Assembly: GCA_029959615.1 (NCBI GenBank)
Contig: JASCOD010000010.1
Coordinates: forward strand, 62,001-126,000
Length of the DNA stretch: 64,000 bases
DNA from: Flavobacteriaceae bacterium PS02338
GTDB taxonomy: Bacteria > Bacteroidota > Bacteroidia > Sphingobacteriales > Sphingobacteriaceae
Direction of reading: 5' to 3'
This document shows, piece after piece, positions 1 to 8,841 of the stretch. Positions within the stretch are counted from its first letter, which is position 1, and each line of letters starts with the position of its first letter. The notes beneath the pieces are model-generated. The model saw only the letters and a list, made by a program, of their open reading frames with translations, had not been told where the DNA came from and did no database searches. The position numbers and the translations under genes were made by a program.

Positions 1-322
1 GGCGGTAAAAGAGAAAAAAATGCAATGGCAAATGGCCGAAAATGATCGTATTCACTTTTTGCGTGAAAACGAAACCCGCAATAGCAATTTGTTGGTGGAG
101 TACGAAAAAGCATCTTCACAGCTCGAAAACTTTAAGAAAATTCAAACCTTGAAAGAAGATACTTATCAGAAATACTTCGATCAATATCAGGAAAATATTC
201 TGCCCTTAGACAAATTACTTACTGCACAAACCGATATGCTGCTGAGCCAGCTAAATGTTATTACAGCTTTGGCAGGCATTGGATTTAGTGAAAATAAAAT
301 TATCATCAATAATAAGTTTTAG
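1..322 (+). CDS. TolC-family outer-membrane efflux protein, C-terminal part (5' end outside window)
   Basis: The reading frame is open from the first base (frame 2) to the stop at 320-322, so this is the 3' end of a longer gene; the ATG at 20 is probably internal. About 106 residues are visible. They are rich in Glu, Lys and Gln in heptad-like order, and the part around residues 55-85 (DQYQENILPLDKLLTAQTD) resembles the last helical repeat of TolC-like proteins, where a line such as 'Y..G...L.ELL.AQ' is typical. The gene sits immediately before an HlyD-like adaptor, an FtsX-type permease and an ABC ATPase, as expected of the outer-membrane channel of a MacAB-TolC-type exporter. Family assignment from a fragment is an inference. 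Confidence 0.65.
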   Translation, partial: AVKEKKMQWQMAENDRIHFLRENETRNSNLLVEYEKASSQLENFKKIQTLKEDTYQKYFDQYQENILPLDKLLTAQTDMLLSQLNVITALAGIGFSENKIIINNKF

Positions 323-326
323 ACGT

Positions 327-1418
327 ATGAAAATAAAGTTGTTCGTTACCATTGTACTGTTCGTTACACTACAATCCTGTGGTTCAAAGGAAGAAGCGCA
401 GCCGGTGGTAAAAGATATAAAAGAATTAGTTTTTGCATCGGGAATGCTCGATTGGGATGATGCCTATCATCTCACGGCACAAACAGATGGCATACTTACA
501 GAAGCCAATTTTGAGGTGGGAGACAAAGTGAATACAGGAAAGGTCATTGCGGTTATCGACAATCCGTCTAACCGTATCAATACGCATTCGGCAGAGGAAC
601 AATTAACCATTGCCAACGAAAACCTAACGGAAAATTCGCCTGCCATTCAGCAACTGGAACAAAACATTCGCTATGCAGAAAGCAAATACGAGCAAGACAA
701 ACAACAAGCTGAACGTTATGAACGACTGTTCCAAAAGCAAAGTGTAGCCAAGGTAGAATTTGAGAATATGCAATTGGCAGCAAAAAATTCACTGGCACAG
801 CTGAATGCCTTAAAAAAGCAAAAAGCAGAACTGTTGCAACGTGCCAAAACACAGCAGATTTCTAACAAAAATCAGCTACAAAACAGCAAAGTGATAGAAC
901 GATACAATCAACTGATAATACCTCAAAATGGTACGATTGTCAACAAGCTGAAATCAACAGGAGATTATGTCAAAAAAGGAGATATTGTTGCCACAATTGC
1001 TGATGACAGCAAACCGGAAGTGGTATTGAACGTAGATGAAAAAAGCATCGGAAAAGTAAAATTGAGACAGTTGGTTTATATCCAGTTCAACACAGATAAA
1101 AACAACGTGTACGAAGGCAAAATCAGTGAAGTAGTAGCTGCATTTGATGAAAAAACACAATCATTTATTGTAAAAGTGCTGCTGAATGAAGCAGCTGCAA
1201 GTAGTATTTACGGCACACAACTGGAAGCTAATATTTTGACAAGCGAAAAGAAGAATGCTTTATTAATTCCGAGAAGCTATTTGGGCTTTGGAAATAAGGT
1301 AAAGCTAAAAGGAAAAGACGAACCCATTGTTGTAAAAACAGGTATCATTTCTACCGAATATGTAGAAATATTGGAAGGAATCAGCAAAGATGATATTCTG
1401 GAACATATAAAACTTTAG
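327..1418 (+). CDS. HlyD/MacA-family periplasmic adaptor lipoprotein of an ABC exporter
   Basis: 363 residues from the ATG at 327. An earlier in-frame start at 255 would overlap the upstream gene and hide the signal peptide. Residues 1-17 form a lipoprotein signal ending in the lipobox LQSC, so it is probably anchored in the inner membrane. A biotinyl-lipoyl-like half (DGILTEANFEVGDKVNTGKV), a long coiled-coil hairpin (roughly residues 90-190, rich in Gln, Lys and Glu) and the second lipoyl half (NGTIVNKLKSTGDYVKKGDI) follow in the normal order of membrane-fusion proteins. It begins 4 nt after the TolC-like gene and ends 4 nt before the permease, so the four genes look co-transcribed. The substrate cannot be read from the sequence. 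Confidence 0.88.
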   Translation: MKIKLFVTIVLFVTLQSCGSKEEAQPVVKDIKELVFASGMLDWDDAYHLTAQTDGILTEANFEVGDKVNTGKVIAVIDNPSNRINTHSAEEQLTIANENLTENSPAIQQLEQNIRYAESKYEQDKQQAERYERLFQKQSVAKVEFENMQLAAKNSLAQLNALKKQKAELLQRAKTQQISNKNQLQNSKVIERYNQLIIPQNGTIVNKLKSTGDYVKKGDIVATIADDSKPEVVLNVDEKSIGKVKLRQLVYIQFNTDKNNVYEGKISEVVAAFDEKTQSFIVKVLLNEAAASSIYGTQLEANILTSEKKNALLIPRSYLGFGNKVKLKGKDEPIVVKTGIISTEYVEILEGISKDDILEHIKL

Positions 1419-1422
1419 ACTG

Positions 1423-2646
1423 ATGAATATTAATACAGACATAGCCAGAACTTACCTTTTTTCAGGCAAAAAAATGACTGCTGTAGCCGTTCTTGGGGTA
1501 TTGCTCGGAATGTCAATCTATATTTTCATGAACAGTTTACTGGTTGGTTTTGATAAAGCATCTGACGAAAATATTTTCAAAAACACTCCACATATTCGGT
1601 TGTACAATGATGATGTCATCAGCAAAAATCTGGTAAGTGATACTGCTGCCGAGTACCTGATTTCCAATCCGAAAGTAGTACCCAAAGTCAATACCATCAT
1701 TAACCCGAACGGTATTGCAGAAATGGTACAACAACAGAAGGAAGTAACTGTGGTAACAGCCCAAGTCAACACAAGCGTGTTTTATAATAACGGAAAAACT
1801 CAGGTGAGTGGATTAAGCATTGGGATAAAGCCAGACGAAGCAGATATGATGTACAGCATTACATCATCAATGGTTGAAGGCAAATTTGAAACCCTGAAAT
1901 CCGACCCGAACGGCATCGTAATCGGTATAGGAATAGCAGAAAAAATGAACTTGGTACTTGGTGATAATATCAATCTTACATCACAAAAAGGTGTAACTAA
2001 GAACCTCCGTGTAGCAGGTATTTTTCGATCATTTAATTCAACTGCCGACGACACCAAATCGTACGTTAATCTATACACGGCCCAGCAATTGCTCAAAGAA
2101 AACAATGTGTATGTAACAGACATCAGTGTCAATGTAAAAGATCCGTATCAAGCGGCAGCCGTTGCCGAAAAGTTATCTCAGTTAACCGGATACAAATCCG
2201 AAGATTGGAAAGAGAGTAACGAATCGCTGATGGCACTCAGCAAAATGCGGTTCATTATGATCAATTTTGTCTCTACAGCCATTATGCTCATTGCTGGTTT
2301 TGGCATTTACAATATCCTGAACATGACCGTTTCACAAAAAATAAATGACATTGCCATCTTAAAAGCTATTGGTTTTAAAGGGAAAGATGTGATACGGATT
2401 TTTGTAACGCAGGCATTATCTATTGGCTTGATTGGTGTAGTTGGCGGAATGTTGATGGCATTGCTAATGATTACCTTGTTGAAAAAGGTATATATCGGTG
2501 GTGACATAGGATACTTTCCTGTAGATTATGAACTGCAGAAATTCATTCAGGGAGTTGTTATGGGCTTAGTTATTACATTTTTTGCCGGATACATTCCTGC
2601 CCGTAAAGCAGCAAAAGTAGATCCGGTCAGCATTTTTAGAAAGTAA
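1423..2646 (+). CDS. FtsX/MacB-type ABC transporter permease
   Basis: 407 residues. An N-terminal transmembrane helix (about residues 18-40) is followed by a large periplasmic MacB-like core domain (about 45-270) and three C-terminal helices. The last part has the FtsX signature region around INDIAILKAIGFKGKDVIRI and ends with ARKAAKVDPVSIFRK, typical of the LolC/MacB permeases. The ATPase is separate and starts 3 nt downstream, unlike E. coli MacB where the two are fused. Together with the adaptor and channel it should form a mechanotransmission-type exporter that moves a periplasmic substrate outward. The substrate is unknown. Confidence 0.9.
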   Translation: MNINTDIARTYLFSGKKMTAVAVLGVLLGMSIYIFMNSLLVGFDKASDENIFKNTPHIRLYNDDVISKNLVSDTAAEYLISNPKVVPKVNTIINPNGIAEMVQQQKEVTVVTAQVNTSVFYNNGKTQVSGLSIGIKPDEADMMYSITSSMVEGKFETLKSDPNGIVIGIGIAEKMNLVLGDNINLTSQKGVTKNLRVAGIFRSFNSTADDTKSYVNLYTAQQLLKENNVYVTDISVNVKDPYQAAAVAEKLSQLTGYKSEDWKESNESLMALSKMRFIMINFVSTAIMLIAGFGIYNILNMTVSQKINDIAILKAIGFKGKDVIRIFVTQALSIGLIGVVGGMLMALLMITLLKKVYIGGDIGYFPVDYELQKFIQGVVMGLVITFFAGYIPARKAAKVDPVSIFRK

Positions 2647-2649
2647 ATC

Positions 2650-3342
2650 ATGGATAAAAATATCGTTTTAAAAACAGAAAATATCGACAAGTATTTTTAT
2701 GACCCGGTAGAATTTCAGGTGTTGAAAAATATTGGTTTTGAAGTAGAGAGAGGTGAATTTCTAACACTTATCGGGAAGTCAGGGAGTGGTAAATCTACTT
2801 TGCTCTATATCCTTTCCACTATGGACAGAGATTATAATGGAAATTTAGTGATAGATAATGAATTAATTACAGGAAAATCGGTTGATGAACTGGCAGCAAT
2901 CCGAAACGAAAAAATAGGTTTTGTATTCCAGTTTCATTACCTGCTGGCAGAATTTACCTGCCTGAAAAATGTGATGATTCCCGCACTGAAATTGGGTAAG
3001 TTTTCCCCAAAGGAAATAGAAGAACGGGCTTATGAAAAGTTAAAAATGCTGGGTATGGAAGATCAGGCCCTCAAACCTGCGAATAAACTTTCGGGTGGGC
3101 AGCAACAACGTGTTGCCATTGCCAGAGCCTTAATTAATGATCCGTTGATTATTATGGGTGATGAGCCAACAGGTAATTTGGACAGTAAGAACACAGACAT
3201 TGTTTTTGATATTTTCAAAGACCTGACCCGCAGTTTCGGACAAACCATTATTGCTGTAACCCACGATGATGAATTCGCTCAGAAAAGTGACCGTACCATA
3301 GAAATGAAAGACGGAAGCATCATTGGCGGACATACAAATTAA
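2650..3342 (+). CDS. LolD/MacB-type ABC transporter ATP-binding protein
   Basis: 230 residues with all ABC ATPase motifs: Walker A GKSGSGKST (about residues 43-51), the signature LSGGQQQR (about 147-154), Walker B LIIMGDEPTGNLD and the switch His in AVTHDDEFA. The E-P-T-G-N-L-D segment is the usual form in the LolD/MacB/FtsE branch. It lies 3 nt after the FtsX-type permease and should be its cytoplasmic motor. The nearest downstream gene, an AhpD-like protein, is 95 nt away and may or may not share the transcript. Confidence 0.93.
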   Translation: MDKNIVLKTENIDKYFYDPVEFQVLKNIGFEVERGEFLTLIGKSGSGKSTLLYILSTMDRDYNGNLVIDNELITGKSVDELAAIRNEKIGFVFQFHYLLAEFTCLKNVMIPALKLGKFSPKEIEERAYEKLKMLGMEDQALKPANKLSGGQQQRVAIARALINDPLIIMGDEPTGNLDSKNTDIVFDIFKDLTRSFGQTIIAVTHDDEFAQKSDRTIEMKDGSIIGGHTN

Positions 3343-3437
3343 GTACAATGAATAATAACATATCTATACCTCAAAACATTGAAAATCAAACTTAGTATAA
3401 AAGAAAAGTTTCTTTATCAGAACTGTTTCGTTCGCTA

Positions 3438-3989
3438 ATGTTAGCACCGAGGTCGGCAATAATATTTATCAAAAATAAAAAGCAGAAAACCATTGATGAG
3501 CAATTTTTAGAAAGATTACAACTGGCAGTAACTGAGGTCAACGCTTGTGCCGTATGTTCATACGCTCATACGCAGATGGCATTAAAAATGGGAATGAATA
3601 ACGATGAAATATCGGGTTTCCTTACGGGAGACAAAAGCTTTGTCAATCCCGAAGAATCGAAAGCCATTCTATTTGCTCAACATTATGCCGAAACACGTGG
3701 ATTGCCAGAACAGGAAACATACGAAGCCATTGTAAAAGAATACGGAAAAGAAGAGGCAAGAATTATATTGGTAGCCATTCAACTGATGCTGATGGGCAAT
3801 ATGATTGGCTTACCGATGAGTGCACTGCGTGCCAGAATGAAAGGGAAACCTTATTCAGATAGTTCTTTGTTGTATGAATACGGAATGATTATAGCCGCTA
3901 TATTCATAATTCCGATTGCATTGGTTGTTTCATTCGTAAAATGGATTTTTGGAAGACCGAATATCTATTTTGACACCAACAAAGAATAG
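3438..3989 (+). CDS. AhpD-like carboxymuconolactone decarboxylase family protein; N-terminus possibly interrupted
   Basis: 183 residues from the ATG at 3438. The AhpD-type redox motif CxxCxxxH is present as C37-A-V-C40-S-Y-A-H44, so an alkylhydroperoxidase-like thiol activity is likely. A hydrophobic helix near the C-terminus (about residues 148-168) may tether it to the membrane. The coding pattern seems to extend upstream: the same frame reads YKRKVSLSELFRSL directly before the ATG, but this stretch lacks a usable start and is preceded by an in-frame TAG at 3393-3395. Upstream of that TAG a 15-codon ORF begins with ATG at 3348. Either translation starts at 3438, or a nonsense change has split an older start from the body. 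Confidence 0.8.
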   Translation: MLAPRSAIIFIKNKKQKTIDEQFLERLQLAVTEVNACAVCSYAHTQMALKMGMNNDEISGFLTGDKSFVNPEESKAILFAQHYAETRGLPEQETYEAIVKEYGKEEARIILVAIQLMLMGNMIGLPMSALRARMKGKPYSDSSLLYEYGMIIAAIFIIPIALVVSFVKWIFGRPNIYFDTNKE

Positions 3990-4052
3990 GTGAAAGATTA
4001 AAACAATGGAGGAACTGCGCTTTTGAATGTTTTTTTTATTCCTACCCCCTAT

Positions 4053-4096
4053 GTAACCTATGTTACTTTCTGCCAAAATGGGAATTGCTAATTTTG
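4053..4096 (+). promoter_or_regulatory. Crp/Fnr-like palindrome plus -7 box, promoter of the exported MBL-rhodanese gene
   Basis: GTAAC-CTAT-GTTAC lies at 4053-4066 and a TAATTTTG (-7 consensus TAnnTTTG) at 4089-4096. From palindrome centre to the first base of the -7 box is 29.5 bp, the same distance as at three other promoters in this window. This places the site just upstream of and overlapping the -33 region, the usual place for a class II activator. Confidence 0.7.
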
Positions 4097-4176
4097 TCTA
4101 TTTATAATATCACATATAACTATGCGAAGTTAGTGTAGATAAATATAAAACATTGAAATTTTAAAGCAATTAATAT

Positions 4177-5643
4177 ATGAAATCCATCTTTTTAAAAAGC
4201 AGTTTTCTTTGGTTGGTAGCAATATTCTTCCTATCCAATTCCTCATTTGCACAAACTCTTTTCTTTGAACGTGTTTATGACGAAACACTATCACAGGCAA
4301 GTTACGTGATTGGGGATGCAGAAACCAAAGAAGTGATTGTCATCGATCCTAAAAGAGACATTGATACCTATTTGCAAATTGCAGAGAAACATAATTTAAA
4401 AATTACCAAAATTACCGAGACCCATATACACGCAGATTTCCTGAGTGGTTCACGAGAACTCGCAACAGTAACCAAAGCACCGTTATATCTGTCTGACGAA
4501 GGTGGAAAAGACTGGCAATACGATTTTCCACACACCGGACTGAAAAATGGCGATAAAATTTCGGTTGGAAGTATTACGATAGAAGTCATTCACACACCTG
4601 GACATACTCCTGAAAGCATTACGTTTTTGGTAAAAGACGGAACTTCAAATCCAATAAAAGCCATTACCGGAGATTTTATTTTTGTAGGCGATGTCGGCCG
4701 TCCCGATTTATTGGAAAAAGCAGCAGGACAAATTGGTTCGCAGGAAATTGGAGCAAAGCAACTCTATCATTCTATTGAGAAATTTTTGAAATTACCCGAT
4801 AACACAGAAATCTGGCCGGGACACGGAGCAGGTTCTTTCTGCGGCAAAAGTTTGAGCAATATTCCGCAATCTACTTTGCAACAAGAAAAATTGACCAATC
4901 CTGCTTTGCAATTTTCGGGAAAAGAAACTGATTTTGTAAACTATATTTTGAACGATCAACCAGCTCCGCCAAAATATTTTGCGATGATGAAACATCTGAA
5001 CAGAGTAGATCGTCCGCTATTGGTTGAAGTTCCAAAACTTGCTAAACTCAATCAAAAAGAAACAGAAGATGCGATTAAAAATGGTTTACTCGTAATAGAT
5101 GCCCGCCCAAAAGCAACTTCGGGAAAAGGATATATTCCGGGGAGTCTTCTGATTGAAAATATGAAAACATTCTCCACGTTTGTCGGTTCGGTTGTTGATT
5201 ATCAAAATCAGATTATTTTGGTTGCAGACGAAAATCAAATCGAGGATTTGACCCGTAAACTGATGCGTATCGGGATGGACAATATCTATGGGTACATAAC
5301 TAATCCGTCTGAACAAAATTTGGCTTTGCAAAATGTAAAAACCATCGATATAGATACTTTCAAATCATATTTGGGAAACAAAAACATTAAGAAAATTGAT
5401 GTTCGTACCGAAAACGAATACAAAAGTGGCCATATCAAAGGTGTTGAAAATATAGTACTGAATACACTTGAAAACAATCTTAATAAAATCAATAAAAAAG
5501 AACCTGTCATCATCCATTGCCAAAGCGGAACAAGAGCGGCAATTGCTTATTCCATTCTTGTAAAAAACGGTTTTGAAAACATTCTGAATTATTCTGGTGG
5601 AATTAATGATTGGAAAGATAAAAATAACGAACTTGTAAAATAA
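4177..5643 (+). CDS. Exported metallo-beta-lactamase-rhodanese fusion (persulfide dioxygenase/sulfurtransferase type)
   Basis: 488 residues. Residues 1-25 form a Sec signal peptide ending ...SSFAQ, so the enzyme is predicted to work in the periplasm. The N-terminal domain (about 28-270) is an ETHE1/CstB-like metallo-beta-lactamase with THIHADFLSGSREL (H83, H85, D87), HTPGHTPES, the GRPD segment after GDFIFVGDV and WPGHGAGSFCGKS. A degenerate rhodanese domain without active Cys (about 300-370) and an active rhodanese with loop C448-QSGTR follow. Known CstB-type enzymes oxidise persulfides and pass on the sulfane sulfur; that role is inferred here. It is a close paralog of the cytoplasmic protein at 11184 and has its own Crp/Fnr-like promoter. 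Confidence 0.85.
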   Translation: MKSIFLKSSFLWLVAIFFLSNSSFAQTLFFERVYDETLSQASYVIGDAETKEVIVIDPKRDIDTYLQIAEKHNLKITKITETHIHADFLSGSRELATVTKAPLYLSDEGGKDWQYDFPHTGLKNGDKISVGSITIEVIHTPGHTPESITFLVKDGTSNPIKAITGDFIFVGDVGRPDLLEKAAGQIGSQEIGAKQLYHSIEKFLKLPDNTEIWPGHGAGSFCGKSLSNIPQSTLQQEKLTNPALQFSGKETDFVNYILNDQPAPPKYFAMMKHLNRVDRPLLVEVPKLAKLNQKETEDAIKNGLLVIDARPKATSGKGYIPGSLLIENMKTFSTFVGSVVDYQNQIILVADENQIEDLTRKLMRIGMDNIYGYITNPSEQNLALQNVKTIDIDTFKSYLGNKNIKKIDVRTENEYKSGHIKGVENIVLNTLENNLNKINKKEPVIIHCQSGTRAAIAYSILVKNGFENILNYSGGINDWKDKNNELVK

Positions 5644-5663
5644 CTTTAAATTTTAGGAGTAGA

Positions 5664-6128
5664 ATGCAAAAATCAAAAGCAATTCAAGATTTGTATCCCG
5701 ATGAACTAGCACATTGCTACGGATGTGGTAAGAATAATCCAGATGGTCATCAGTTAAAAACATATTTAATGGGAGATGAAACTATCGCCCATTTTTTACC
5801 AGATGAAATATTTACAGCAATTCCCGGAAGTGTTTACGGTGGATTAGTTGCTTCCTTATTAGATTGTCACGGAACTGGTTCGGCTGCGGCTTTTGCTTGT
5901 CTGGCAGAAAATATTGATCTTGAAAATGCAGCTATTATTTCCATAAGATGTGTAACAGCATCGCTTAAAGTTGATTTTAAAGCACCTACACCAATGGGTA
6001 AAAAGCTGGAGCTAAAAGGAAAACTCCGAAGTATCGAGGGCAGAAAAATCTTGGTAGATATGACACTTTCCGCTGAAGGAATTGTTTGTGCGACAGGAGA
6101 AATTTTAGCGATAAAACTCAAAGACTAA
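5664..6128 (+). CDS. PaaI-like hotdog-fold thioesterase
   Basis: 154 residues, close to the usual size of single hotdog thioesterases. The region VYGGLVASLLDCHGTGSAAA (about residues 52-71) matches the hotdog central helix, where a G-G-x-x-A-x-L-x-D segment carries the acidic catalytic residue (here D62). An N-terminal motif CYGCGKNNPDG is also typical of this subgroup. It should hydrolyse an acyl-CoA or similar thioester in the cytoplasm. It begins 20 nt after the exported MBL-rhodanese gene and ends inside a shared bidirectional terminator, so the two probably form one transcript. Why a thioesterase is paired with a persulfide enzyme is not shown by the sequence. Confidence 0.82.
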   Translation: MQKSKAIQDLYPDELAHCYGCGKNNPDGHQLKTYLMGDETIAHFLPDEIFTAIPGSVYGGLVASLLDCHGTGSAAAFACLAENIDLENAAIISIRCVTASLKVDFKAPTPMGKKLELKGKLRSIEGRKILVDMTLSAEGIVCATGEILAIKLKD

Positions 6129-6153
6129 GTCAAATGCTTAGTCTTTGAGTTTT
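6113..6153. terminator. Bidirectional intrinsic terminator between the thioesterase gene and cydB
   Basis: A perfect inverted repeat with 17-bp arms (AAAACTCAAAGACTAAG at 6113-6129 and its complement at 6137-6153) and a 7-nt loop, followed by T residues. The converging genes end at 6128 and 6155, so it can serve both strands. Confidence 0.85.
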
Positions 6154-6154
6154 T

Positions 6155-7237
6155 TTAATGCTCTCCGTAACCTACATCATCCATTTTGCCTTTAAAAACT
6201 CTGAACTGAATGATGAAATATATCACAACCAAAATAGCTGCAACTATAAACCATCCCAAACCTACTGAAAGTCCGTATTCGTGAGCGGCCACATTATAGA
6301 CAGTCAATGATGGGTTAATTTGATTTGTAGAAGGTAATAAAGTCGGAAACAAAGAAGCTATAGTGGTGGCAAAGCTTCCGAAAATAAACATAGAAGAAAA
6401 TAAAAATCCGGTGCTGTCCTTTTTAAATTTGTTAATTCTGAACAACCCGATTAGACCTACTGCACCAATTATCGGGAATATCCAAAGCCAATAATGCGTT
6501 TGCAGATTATTTAAAGGAAAGGGCTTTACATAATGCCATAAACAAGCAGAAGCAACAACCAGTGCCAGCAATACAAAATTCAATTTAAAAATTACCTTTT
6601 TGAGCCGCCCGTTGAGTGATGTAGATGTTTTCAAAATAATCCAATTAGCCCCGTGAATGGTTAATGTTACCACAGCAACAAGTCCCAATAACAAGGTAAA
6701 CCAGTCAATAACCCCCTGATGCTCTGCAAGCGGATCAAACGTAGGGTTCCAAAGTGCCAGAAAGAAATAATGAGCTTCTTGTGTAGAAATACCATTTTCG
6801 ACCATTCCAAGGTTTACACCTCTTACCACGTTTCCGAGTGCTGCACCAAAGAAAAGAGCCAACAGAAAACTTGCAATCCCAAATGCTTTGTCCCAAATAG
6901 CTTCCCACATTTTGTGATGTACTTGTCCTCGCAATTCCAGTCCTACAGCTCTGAAAATCAACAACCATAAAACCAGCATTAAAGGCAGATAAAAACCACT
7001 AAAAGCCGATGCATATAGCGTCGGAAATGCAAAGAATAAAACACCTCCTGAAGCAATCAGCCACACTTCATTAGCATCCCAAAAAGGCCCGATAGCATTA
7101 GTTACGGCTTTTTTTTCTTCCTCGGTTTTAGCCAAAAATAAATGTACAATCCCGGCTCCAAAATCATACCCATCGAGGATAATGTAAATCCCCAACATAA
7201 CCATTAATACAATAAACCAAAATATCTCCATAATCAA
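6155..7237 (-). CDS. cydB: Cytochrome bd ubiquinol oxidase subunit II
   Basis: 360 residues, mostly hydrophobic with about nine membrane helices. The N-terminus (FWFIVLMVMLGIYIILDGYD) and the segment IGPFWDANEVWLIASGGVLF are characteristic of CydB. It lies directly downstream of cydA on the same strand with no gap (start at 7237, cydA stop at 7238), so the two are one operon. With CydA it forms the inner-membrane quinol oxidase that reduces oxygen with high affinity and, in other bacteria, keeps working in the presence of sulfide. That property would explain its place in a sulfide/persulfide island, which is an inference from context. Confidence 0.95.
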   Translation of the reverse strand: MIMEIFWFIVLMVMLGIYIILDGYDFGAGIVHLFLAKTEEEKKAVTNAIGPFWDANEVWLIASGGVLFFAFPTLYASAFSGFYLPLMLVLWLLIFRAVGLELRGQVHHKMWEAIWDKAFGIASFLLALFFGAALGNVVRGVNLGMVENGISTQEAHYFFLALWNPTFDPLAEHQGVIDWFTLLLGLVAVVTLTIHGANWIILKTSTSLNGRLKKVIFKLNFVLLALVVASACLWHYVKPFPLNNLQTHYWLWIFPIIGAVGLIGLFRINKFKKDSTGFLFSSMFIFGSFATTIASLFPTLLPSTNQINPSLTVYNVAAHEYGLSVGLGWFIVAAILVVIYFIIQFRVFKGKMDDVGYGEH

Positions 7238-8575
7238 TTATTTTAAGGCCATTTTAGCTTCAGGACCTTTGCGAATGATTTTTAAAACAAGTAAAAGAAA
7301 AAGCAATCCAAGAAGCAAATACAGTCCAACAAACCCCAAGAGAGTAAATAATGTATTTCCTGAAGATACCGTAGGTGAAACGCCATCAACCATACGCATC
7401 AGGTTATAGACAAGCCAGGGCTGCCTACCTAATTCCGCCGTGTACCATCCGGCTGTATTGGCTATATAAGGAAAAGGGATCATAAACATAAGAATCCACA
7501 GCAGCCATTTCGTTTTATACAGTTTATCTTTCCAAAGCAAAAACGATGCAAGTACCATAATTCCTATAAAAATAGTTCCTAAGCCAACCATAATATGATA
7601 ACCATAATACAAACCTGGAACATTGGTGGGATGTATAGATTCATCAAATTCGTTTAAACCTTTAATTTCAGCATCCCAACGCTGATAAGTAAGAAAACTA
7701 AGTACATTGGGCACAGCGATTTTATTATCCAGCTTTTTATTCTCCATATCGGGTTGCCCTACCAAAACGATTTCAGAACCTCCTTTTTCGGTTTCGAAAA
7801 TACCTTCCATAGCTGCAAATGTTGCTGGCTGGTATTTAACCACATTTTTAGCCGCCCAGTCTCCCGTAGGGAAAGCCAATATGACTGAAGAAATTACCCC
7901 GAAAACGACTCCGCTTTTTACAAAAATCTTCCCAAAGCGACTATGCTTATTACTCAATAAATAGAAAGCTCCAACGGCTGCCACAAAAAAAGAACTCGTT
8001 ACTAACGAACCCATTTGATTATGTAGATATGAAGGCCACAGCCAAGGATTATTGAATAGAGCACTAAAATTGTTCAATACAAACTTTCCGTTTTCAAAAA
8101 TTTCGTAACCGACAGGATGTTGCATCCAAGAGTGTGTAGCAATAATCAAAAAACCACTTGCCCAGGAACCGAGGAAAACCATCAGTCCCGAAAGAAAGTG
8201 TAGTTTCTGTCCAAGTAGCTTTTCTCCAAAAAGAAACATACCCAGAAAAGAAGATTCTAAAAAGAAGGAGAACATTCCTTCCATTGCCAACGTTTGTCCG
8301 ATGATACCTCCGGTAAGCTCAGAGAACTTCGCCCAATTGGTGCCGAACTGAAATTCCATTGGAATACCCGTTACAACGCCCATTGCGAAGTTTAATGCAA
8401 AAATCTTCATCCAGAATTTTGATGCATTATTGTAGTCTTCATTTTTCGTTCTGAGAAATTTCCATTTAAAATAAACAATCATCAAGGAAAGCCCCATAGT
8501 GAGTTGAGGAAACAAGTAGTGAAAGGTAATCGTGAAAGCAAATTGCAACCGATTATAAAGAATCATATCTTCCAT
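7238..8575 (-). CDS. cydA: Cytochrome bd ubiquinol oxidase subunit I
   Basis: 445 residues. H19, in RLQFAFTITFHYLFPQLT, corresponds to the axial haem ligand near the N-terminus of CydA. The segment SYLHNQMGSLVTSS holds the second conserved His, and the family motif GRQPW is present in AELGRQPWLVYNLMR. The protein is shorter than E. coli CydA (522 residues), which fits the short Q-loop form common outside proteobacteria. The gene is divergent from the TauE/SafE gene at 8842. Its promoter region carries a perfect 18-bp Crp/Fnr-like palindrome at 8672-8689, placed as in three other promoters of the island. Confidence 0.95.
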   Translation of the reverse strand: MEDMILYNRLQFAFTITFHYLFPQLTMGLSLMIVYFKWKFLRTKNEDYNNASKFWMKIFALNFAMGVVTGIPMEFQFGTNWAKFSELTGGIIGQTLAMEGMFSFFLESSFLGMFLFGEKLLGQKLHFLSGLMVFLGSWASGFLIIATHSWMQHPVGYEIFENGKFVLNNFSALFNNPWLWPSYLHNQMGSLVTSSFFVAAVGAFYLLSNKHSRFGKIFVKSGVVFGVISSVILAFPTGDWAAKNVVKYQPATFAAMEGIFETEKGGSEIVLVGQPDMENKKLDNKIAVPNVLSFLTYQRWDAEIKGLNEFDESIHPTNVPGLYYGYHIMVGLGTIFIGIMVLASFLLWKDKLYKTKWLLWILMFMIPFPYIANTAGWYTAELGRQPWLVYNLMRMVDGVSPTVSSGNTLFTLLGFVGLYLLLGLLFLLLVLKIIRKGPEAKMALK

Positions 8576-8643
8576 AAGAAATGGTTAATTTAACTGAATA
8601 TCAAATCTTTAATAAGAATATATTCGTCTGTTATATGCTACTG

Positions 8644-8689
8644 TAAAAGTATTTCTAAATTACAAAAACAATTGTAACACTTGTTACAA
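8644..8689 (-). promoter_or_regulatory. Crp/Fnr-like palindrome plus -7 box, promoter of cydAB
   Basis: TTGTAAC-ACTT-GTTACAA (8672-8689) is a perfect inverted repeat. On the minus strand a -7-like TACTTTTA starts at 8651 and runs to 8644, again 29.5 bp from the palindrome centre; only its last base differs from TAnnTTTG. Confidence 0.68.
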
Positions 8690-8773
8690 AGTACAGAATA
8701 AATAAACATTAAATTCCATTTCATCACAAAATGATTTTACATAAATCGAATAATTTATAATTTTTAGGGCTCT

Positions 8774-8817
8774 GTAACAATTGTTACTGCCTGCGTTATT
8801 ACAGTCCTCTAATTTTG
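8774..8817 (+). promoter_or_regulatory. Crp/Fnr-like palindrome plus -7 box, promoter of the TauE/SafE gene
   Basis: GTAACAATTGTTAC at 8774-8787 is a perfect 14-bp palindrome. TAATTTTG follows at 8810-8817, with the same 29.5-bp centre-to-box distance as the other three sites. Confidence 0.72.
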
Positions 8818-8841
8818 TGTTATCGATTTAATTAGAGAATT

